Positions 59,839-64,000 of a stretch of DNA of 64,000 nucleotides are shown one piece after another. The notes under the pieces were generated by a model. It saw only the letters and a list, made by a program, of their open reading frames with translations, was not told where the DNA came from and searched no databases. How positions within the stretch are numbered: position 1 is the stretch's first letter; each line of letters begins with the position of its first letter. The translations under genes were made by a program, and so were the position numbers. Source of the stretch: Actinophytocola sp963729115 (GTDB taxonomy: Bacteria; Actinomycetota; Actinomycetes; Mycobacteriales; Pseudonocardiaceae); the NCBI GenBank assembly GCA_963729115.1, contig CAVSMR010000003.1, forward strand, positions 868,001 through 932,000, written 5' to 3'.

Positions 59839-60982
59839 CCTCGAGGCGGCTGCGGGTCCCCGCCACGCGGGGCCACCACGCGGCGAGCTTCTCCGCCTCG
59901 GTGATGGCCGCGCGAGCGGCCTGGTTGTCGCCCGAGGCCATGTGCGCGCGGGCGAGGGTGGCGAGGTCGTCGGCGCGGCCGAGGAGGTCCTCGCCCGCCT
60001 CGGCGGCCCGGCCGGCCAGCGTGACGGCCTCGTCGAAGTCGCCGCGCAGCAGCGCGTGCAGGGCGCGGACGCCGTTGAGCTTGTAGGTCGGGTAGCCGAG
60101 CGTGGCCGCGTTGTCGAGCGCGTTGCTCGCGGTGGACAGGCCGAGCGTCGCGTCCAGCTGGCCGGCCTCGACCGTGACGCAGGCGAGCGAGGCGAGCGCG
60201 GCGAAGGAGGTGGCCGCCTCGTCCGGCTGCTGGCGTGCGTCCGCGGCGACCTTGACCGCGAGGATCATGGCCTCGCCGTAGCGGCCCTGCGCCTCCAGCA
60301 CGAAGATCCGCGCGGCGAGCGCCGAGCGCTGGCCGGGGTGGTCCACGCGCAGCTGGGCCGCGAGCCGCTCGGCGGTGACGAGGTCGCCGCGGTGCGCCGC
60401 CTCGATCGCCTCCCCGGCCAGCGGCGCCGCCTCGAGCTCGCGGGTCTGCTCGTCGTCCACCCAGGGCAGCCGGAACAGCAGCCAGCCCGTGGACGTGCCG
60501 GTGGCGGTGCGGCTGGGCAGCAGGGCGTGCACGAACTCGGCGACGCACGCGATCGCGAACCCGTGCGCGAAGGCGCCCCCGCCGCCGGCCCACCACCCGG
60601 CGAGCACGACGACGGCCAGCTCCGCCACCGCCGAGCACAGGGCGGACCACCACATCCGCCGGCGCACCGGTGCCTTCGCCGCGCGCACGCCGACCGCCAT
60701 GATCACCGGGATGGCGCGGACGACGAACGAGCGGCTGGGCCGGCTCCAGTCCGCGACCCGCGGCCCGAACCCGATCACGACGCGGTGCACCCGCATGCCG
60801 GCGAGCGGGACCGAGGCGAGGAGGCCGAGCTGGCTCGCGAACAGGATCGCGAAGAAGCCGGTGACCGCGCCGGCCAGGGCGGTGAGCACCGACCCGGACG
60901 ACCACTCGACGACGACGATCGCGCCGGCCACCACGAGTACGGCGAGCCCCGCGGGTGTGCCCAGCAGGCGAAGGAACTTCAC
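59831..60982 (-). CDS. Membrane protein with C-terminal TPR-like region
   Basis: A 383-residue protein of unknown function: about four membrane helices in the first 175 residues (e.g. GLAVLVVAGAIVVVEWSSG, ALAGAVTGFFAILFASQLGL), a MRVHRVVIGFGPRV segment that recalls, but lacks the HExxH of, site-2 proteases, then about 170 residues of helical repeats (AIEAAHRGDLVTAERLAAQL, DDLATLARAHMASGDNQAARAA) like TPRs. It may be a scaffold at the membrane. ATG at 60982. Confidence 0.65.
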   Translation of the reverse strand: MKFLRLLGTPAGLAVLVVAGAIVVVEWSSGSVLTALAGAVTGFFAILFASQLGLLASVPLAGMRVHRVVIGFGPRVADWSRPSRSFVVRAIPVIMAVGVRAAKAPVRRRMWWSALCSAVAELAVVVLAGWWAGGGGAFAHGFAIACVAEFVHALLPSRTATGTSTGWLLFRLPWVDDEQTRELEAAPLAGEAIEAAHRGDLVTAERLAAQLRVDHPGQRSALAARIFVLEAQGRYGEAMILAVKVAADARQQPDEAATSFAALASLACVTVEAGQLDATLGLSTASNALDNAATLGYPTYKLNGVRALHALLRGDFDEAVTLAGRAAEAGEDLLGRADDLATLARAHMASGDNQAARAAITEAEKLAAWWPRVAGTRSRLEVS

Positions 60983-61098
60983 GGTCAGCAGACGTTACGC
61001 GGACCGGCTCCGGTTCCCCCGCCTGCCCGGCCAGCCGAAAGGGCAGTCCTGCGGGCGGGCGGCTAACGTGCTGGCCGGGCCGCTGCGAGGAGACCACG

Positions 61099-61830
61099 AT
61101 GATCATCGTTCCGTTTCACCAGGACGAGCGGCTGCCGGAGGGCACCTTCCCCGTGCCCGGCGATGCGCACACGGTCGTCGCTCCTCGCCTGCCCGACGTC
61201 GACGGCTGGCCGCGGCTCGTGGCCCTCTACGCGGCGGTGGCCGGCGCCGTCGCCGGCTCGGCCGAGCCGCCGGTGGTGGTGTCGGGCGACTGCCTGGTGG
61301 CGCTCGGGGTGGTGGCCGGCGTGCAGCGGGCCGGGATCGAGCCGTCGATCGTGTGGTTCGACGCCCACGGTGACCTGCACACGCTCGACACGACGACCTC
61401 GGGCTACCTCGGTGGCCTGTCGCTGCGGCTCGTGCTGGGCGCGCACGCCGACCTCGTGGCCGGGCCGCTGGGCCTGCGCCCGCTCGCCGAGCGCGACGCG
61501 GTGCTGGTCGACGCCCGCGACCTCGACCCGGCCGAGGCCGGGTACCTGGCCGGCTCCCGCATCCGCCGGTGCCCGGTGGACGAGGTCGAGATCCCGCCCG
61601 GACCGGTCGTGCTGCACGTCGACGCCGACGTGATCGACGCCGCCGACCTGCCCGGCCTGCGCTTTCCCACGCCCGGCGGCCCGCCGGCCGCGGCCGTGCT
61701 CGCGGCCGTCCGCCGGATCCTCGACACGGGACGGGTGGTCGCGTTCCACCTCGCCGGCTCGTGGCACCCGGGCGGGGACGAGGCCACCACCGCACGGCAC
61801 CGGGAGCTGCTCGCCGCGCTCGGCCGATGA
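61099..61830 (+). CDS. Arginase/agmatinase-fold protein with a substituted metal ligand
   Basis: A 243-residue ureohydrolase-superfamily protein. The metal motifs are DAHGDLH (Asp88, His90, Asp92, His94) and HVDADVID (Asp175, Asp177). The first family ligand, the His of GGDH, is replaced by Cys65 (VVSGDCLVALG), and the usual terminal Glu motif is not evident (AFHLAGSWHPGG instead). The fold is therefore probably intact but the activity uncertain; it might hydrolyse a guanidine compound slowly or do something new. Short length (family about 300) reflects missing loops. ATG at 61099 with GAGGAG. The reading frame continues after the TGA as a reductase relic. Confidence 0.75.
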   Translation: MIIVPFHQDERLPEGTFPVPGDAHTVVAPRLPDVDGWPRLVALYAAVAGAVAGSAEPPVVVSGDCLVALGVVAGVQRAGIEPSIVWFDAHGDLHTLDTTTSGYLGGLSLRLVLGAHADLVAGPLGLRPLAERDAVLVDARDLDPAEAGYLAGSRIRRCPVDEVEIPPGPVVLHVDADVIDAADLPGLRFPTPGGPPAAAVLAAVRRILDTGRVVAFHLAGSWHPGGDEATTARHRELLAALGR

Positions 61831-61959
61831 GTTCTGCTGGCCGGGCTCGTGGACGAGCTGCTGATCAACCACGTGCCGGTGCTGCTCGGCGGCGGGACCC
61901 GGCTCTACGACGTGCCGGTTGCCGAGCTCGAGCCCGTGCGGTACCGCGTCGTCAGGTGA
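61831..61959 (+). pseudogene. Relic of a RibD/DHFR-like reductase C-terminus
   Basis: 43 codons with no start, in frame directly behind the arginase-like stop: VLLAGLVDELLINHVPVLLGGGTRLYD followed by ELEPVRYRVVR and TGA (quoted in parts). DELLINHVPVLLGGGTRL is the terminal strand motif of the dihydrofolate reductase/RibD C-terminal family; the usual THLRYRVVR tail appears shortened by an internal deletion. The rest of the gene is gone. The relic overlaps the 3' end of the rhodanese gene on the other strand by 8 nt. Confidence 0.7.
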
Positions 61960-62341
61960 TCGGGTCCGTCGGGCCCGGGCGGACCGGGAGGCCGGCCGCC
62001 GCCCACGCGCGGAAGCCGCCCACCAGGTCGGTCGCCCGGGCCAGGCCCAGCGCCCGCAGGTCACGGGCGGCGAGGCTGGACGCGTAGCTCTCGTTGCACA
62101 GCACGACGACGAGCGTGTCCTCGGTGAACCCCTCGATGCGGTGCGCGCCGCGCGGGTCGAGCCGCCACTCCAGCACGATCCGCTCGATCGGGACCGAGCC
62201 GGGGATCTCGCCCTCGGCCGCCCGGTTGGCTGCCGGCCGGATGTCGACGAACAGCGCGCCGTCGAGCGCCGCCGCCTCCTGCGGGGTCACGCGCGACAGC
62301 CCGGCACGGGCCGCGACCAGCACGTCGTCGACGGCACTCAT
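61952..62341 (-). CDS. Rhodanese-like sulfurtransferase
   Basis: A single-domain 129-residue rhodanese. The active-site loop is LCNESYASSLAARDL with Cys82; this CNESYxS form replaces the CxxGxR loop and is the one found in rhodaneses that accompany cysteine dioxygenase. Other blocks: FVDIRPAANRAAEGEIPGS and GGFRAWAAAGLP. ATG at 62341 overlaps the dioxygenase stop (ATGA), so the two are coupled. It may act on sulfur from cysteine sulfinate or persulfides. Confidence 0.88.
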   Translation of the reverse strand: MSAVDDVLVAARAGLSRVTPQEAAALDGALFVDIRPAANRAAEGEIPGSVPIERIVLEWRLDPRGAHRIEGFTEDTLVVVLCNESYASSLAARDLRALGLARATDLVGGFRAWAAAGLPVRPGPTDPIT

Positions 62342-62889
62342 GGTTCGATCGGCTCCTTGCTCAGCTCCTCGATCGTCCGCCGCGGGGGCAGGGGCGGGAT
62401 CTCGTCGGGGATGTCGGACAGGCTCGCGTACTCGCGGGTGGGCACCAGCGGCGGCGAGTACGCGTGCACGGTGGCCGCCTTCGTGAGGCCGGTGTTCCAC
62501 ACCTGGTGCGCCCGCCCGGCACCGAACCCGATCGCCGAGCCGGCCGTGTGGTCGCGGTGGCCGATCGGCTCGCCGGGGTAGCGGAACGTCTCCGCCAGCT
62601 CGCCCAGCACCACCGCGAACGCGCCCGACGCGCCGCCGTGGTCGTGCGGCTCGGTGTGCTGGCCCGGCAGCCACGACAGCAGCCACACCTCCACCTCCTC
62701 GGTCAGCGCGAGGCGGGCCCACCAGCGCTGCGGGCTGGCGAACCGCACGCGGTCGAGCAGGTCGGTGCCGTGCGCGCCGGCCACCCGGGTCACGAGGTCG
62801 CGCAGCCGGTCGGGACTCCACTGTGGACCTTGCGGGCGGACGAGGCCGGCGAGGCTGGGCAGGACGAGATCAGGGGTCAGCGTGGACAC
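62338..62889 (-). CDS. Cysteine dioxygenase
   Basis: Oxidises cysteine to cysteine sulfinate with O2 and ferrous iron; cupin fold. The 183-residue protein has the iron ligands His82 and His84 in HTEPHDHGGASGAF and His128 in AHQVWN. The position that carries the Cys of the mammalian Cys-Tyr crosslink is Gly89, as in bacterial enzymes. The GTG at 62889 has GGAGCC at 62895-62900 upstream. Expression is probably controlled by the short Cys-containing ORF at 62926-63009. Coupled to the rhodanese gene. Confidence 0.92.
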   Translation of the reverse strand: MSTLTPDLVLPSLAGLVRPQGPQWSPDRLRDLVTRVAGAHGTDLLDRVRFASPQRWWARLALTEEVEVWLLSWLPGQHTEPHDHGGASGAFAVVLGELAETFRYPGEPIGHRDHTAGSAIGFGAGRAHQVWNTGLTKAATVHAYSPPLVPTREYASLSDIPDEIPPLPPRRTIEELSKEPIEP

Positions 62890-62925
62890 GCGAAGGCTCC
62901 GGAAGACAGTTGTACAGGGACCTGG

Positions 62926-63009
62926 TCAGCGCGCGCGGCAACACGCGCCCGACGCGACGAGGAGCAGGTCCACCGTGCGGTCGCGCCAGCAGTACAACGA
63001 CCGGAACAT
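62926..63009 (-). CDS. Cysteine-containing leader peptide (putative attenuator)
   Basis: A 27-codon ORF: MFRSLYCWRDRTVDLLLVAS then GACCRAR and TGA. The pattern Arg-x-Val-Asp-Leu ... Cys-Arg is that of the actinobacterial 'putative leader peptides' upstream of sulfur genes, and leaderless Cys-codon ORFs are known cysteine-responsive attenuators in mycobacteria. The ATG lies 7 nt after GATGAT, so it is probably leaderless. The two adjacent Cys codons sit in the loop of a GCGCG/CGCGC hairpin, and GCTCC within the leader (minus strand, 62961-62965) can pair with the GGAGC of the dioxygenase ribosome-binding site. Stop lies 36 nt before the dioxygenase start. Confidence 0.72.
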   Translation of the reverse strand: MFRSLYCWRDRTVDLLLVASGACCRAR

Positions 63010-63016
63010 GGCAGGG

Positions 63017-63055
63017 ATCATCACACGGGCGCGCCGTGAGACGCCAACCGTCTCA
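63017..63055 (-). promoter_or_regulatory. Promoter and operator of the cysteine dioxygenase operon
   Basis: -10 GATGAT (minus, 63017-63022) with TTGGCG/TGGCGT as a possible -35 near 63041-63047. A palindrome TGAGACG-CCAAC-CGTCTCA (63037-63055, 7-bp arms) covers the -35, as a repressor site would. Regulator unknown. Confidence 0.5.
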
Positions 63056-63094
63056 GGTGGTGGTACGGCACCAGGTCCCGTCGAGGAGGGCCTG

Positions 63095-64000
63095 CTAGGC
63101 CGCTCGCGGCGTGCGGAACAGCAGCAGCGTGCGCGGTGGCAGGGTCAGCTTGGTACGTGGCGGAAGTGCCGTGTCGGACGCCGGCGTGCCGCGCGGGGTG
63201 CCGGTGTCCAGCACGGGGACGAACTTCTCACCGAACGCGCCGCCCGGCAGCGTCACCTCGGCCGGCTCGGCGTCCGCGTGCAGCAGCACCAGCCACGAGT
63301 CGTCCGGCACCAGCTCGCCGTCGCGGTCGCGGGACAGCGACGTGGAGCCGTCGACCCACATGCCGATCGTGCGGCGGCCCTCGTCGAACCAGTCGTCGCC
63401 GGTCATCGGCGTGCCGTCGGGCGCGAGCCACACCAGGTCGGTCCGGCCCGTGGTGCTCGGCCGGCCGTCGAAGAACTCCGGCTGGCGCAGCGCGGGCGAG
63501 CCGGCCCGCACGGCGATCACCCGGCGGGCGAACGCGAGCATGTCGGTGGCCCGGTCGGCCGGTGTCCAGTCCACCCAGGACGTCTCGTCGTCCAGGGCGT
63601 ACGGGTTGTTGTTGCCGCCCTGGGTACGCCACAGCTCGTCACCCGCGCACAGCATCGGCGTGCCGGTGGACAGCAGGAGCGTGGCGAGCAGGTTGCGCGC
63701 CTGCCGGTCGCGCATCGCCAGCACCGCCGGGTCGGCGGTCTCGCCTTCGACCCCGCAGTTCCACGAGCGGTTGTCGGTGGTGCCGTCCCGGTTGTGCTCG
63801 CCGTTGGCCTCGTTGTGCTTCTCGTCGTAGGACACCAGGTCGCGCAGCGTGAAGCCGTCGTGCGCGGTGACGAAGTTGATCGACGCCCACGGCCGGCGGG
63901 TGTTGAACGCGTACAGGTCCTCCGAGCCGGACAGCCGGTAGGCGAGGTCGCGCACGCCGACCCGGCCGCGCCAGAAGTCCCGCACCTCGTCCCGGTACCG
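63095..64000 (-). CDS. glgX: Glycogen debranching enzyme GlgX (3' part)
   Basis: Isoamylase-type GH13 debranching enzyme that cuts alpha-1,6 branches. The C-terminal 302 codons are here and the frame stays open to the window end, so the N-terminal part lies beyond. Blocks: LYAFNTRRPWASINFVTAHDGF (transition-state His/Asp region), DGTTDNRSWNCGVEGET, LLLSTGTPMLCAGDELWRTQ and the C-terminal beta domain ending TLLLFRTPRAA. It transcribes toward the dioxygenase operon. It complements glgP in glucan breakdown. Confidence 0.95.
   Translation of the reverse strand, partial: RYRDEVRDFWRGRVGVRDLAYRLSGSEDLYAFNTRRPWASINFVTAHDGFTLRDLVSYDEKHNEANGEHNRDGTTDNRSWNCGVEGETADPAVLAMRDRQARNLLATLLLSTGTPMLCAGDELWRTQGGNNNPYALDDETSWVDWTPADRATDMLAFARRVIAVRAGSPALRQPEFFDGRPSTTGRTDLVWLAPDGTPMTGDDWFDEGRRTIGMWVDGSTSLSRDRDGELVPDDSWLVLLHADAEPAEVTLPGGAFGEKFVPVLDTGTPRGTPASDTALPPRTKLTLPPRTLLLFRTPRAA

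Noticed and set aside
59831..60982. Site-2 protease (M50) identity of the TPR membrane protein
   Set aside because: The HExxH zinc motif and the NPDG-type motif are absent.

Overview
The window is very GC-rich DNA with actinobacterial gene content: NucS mismatch repair, the GlgE alpha-glucan pathway, a MurA with the mycobacterial active-site Asp, many GTG starts, and many starts lying 6-8 nt behind a TANNNT-like -10 hexamer (leaderless transcription). Gene order follows the Mycobacterium tuberculosis stretch Rv1310-Rv1328 (atpD, atpC, Rv1312, cob adenosyltransferase, murA ... cyclase, nucS ... epimerase, thiolase, thioredoxin ... glgB, glgE, glgP) with many insertions. Together with the ectoine-type transporter and the crotonyl-CoA reductase this suggests a Pseudonocardiales-type soil actinomycete (for example Amycolatopsis-like); the genus is an inference. 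I saw no rRNA, tRNA, CRISPR array or insertion sequence, and no gene-free stretch longer than 300 bases.

Layout. 1-1.3 kb: end of the ATP synthase operon and its terminator. 1.5-10.1 kb: envelope and housekeeping genes (DUF2550, DUF1206, PduO-type adenosyltransferase, quinone reductase, murA, DedA, secreted gamma-glutamyltransferase). 10.2-17.2 kb: ethylmalonyl-CoA mutase (meaA), a solute-binding lipoprotein, an ehuBCDA-like ABC operon and an enoyl-CoA hydratase. 17.3-27 kb: orphan sensor kinase, nucS, a lipoprotein, a duplicated 3-hydroxyacyl-CoA dehydrogenase, small zinc proteins, aminotransferase, hydrolase, pH-sensor-type adenylate cyclase, stress protein and deaminase. 27-34 kb: DivIVA-like coiled-coil protein, crotonyl-CoA carboxylase/reductase (ccr) with an operator-like palindrome, TetR, methylmalonyl-CoA epimerase, thiolase, meaB. 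34-38.7 kb: a LacI-manA operon divergent from a secreted GH47 alpha-mannosidase. 38.8-48 kb: proline iminopeptidase, ABC exporter, MarR, thioredoxin-TPR protein, two paralogous HEMGH lipoprotein metallopeptidases, MFS. 48-64 kb: alpha-glucan/trehalose genes (glgB, CBS protein, pep2, treS, glgE, glgP, glgX), interrupted by a secreted M43 protease, an arginase-like gene with a reductase relic, and a cysteine dioxygenase-rhodanese pair.

How the genes work together. MeaA, Ccr, hydroxyacyl-CoA dehydrogenase, thiolase, epimerase, MeaB and the adenosyltransferase cover most early and B12-dependent steps of the ethylmalonyl-CoA/methylmalonyl-CoA route, scattered over about 30 kb. TreS-Pep2-GlgE-GlgB can build alpha-glucan from trehalose, and GlgP/GlgX degrade it. 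LacI, ManA and GH47 look like a small mannan or high-mannose glycan utilisation module with its own operators.

The most interesting signals are: a leaderless 27-codon ORF with adjacent Cys codons ahead of cysteine dioxygenase-rhodanese (probable cysteine-responsive attenuator); the LacI/GH47/ManA module; a proline iminopeptidase whose conserved N-terminus has no ATG/GTG/TTG start and appears to begin at ATC; a MerR-type 19-bp-spacer promoter; and a 13-mer (GTCCGAAGTGGAC) present three times exactly inside unrelated genes.
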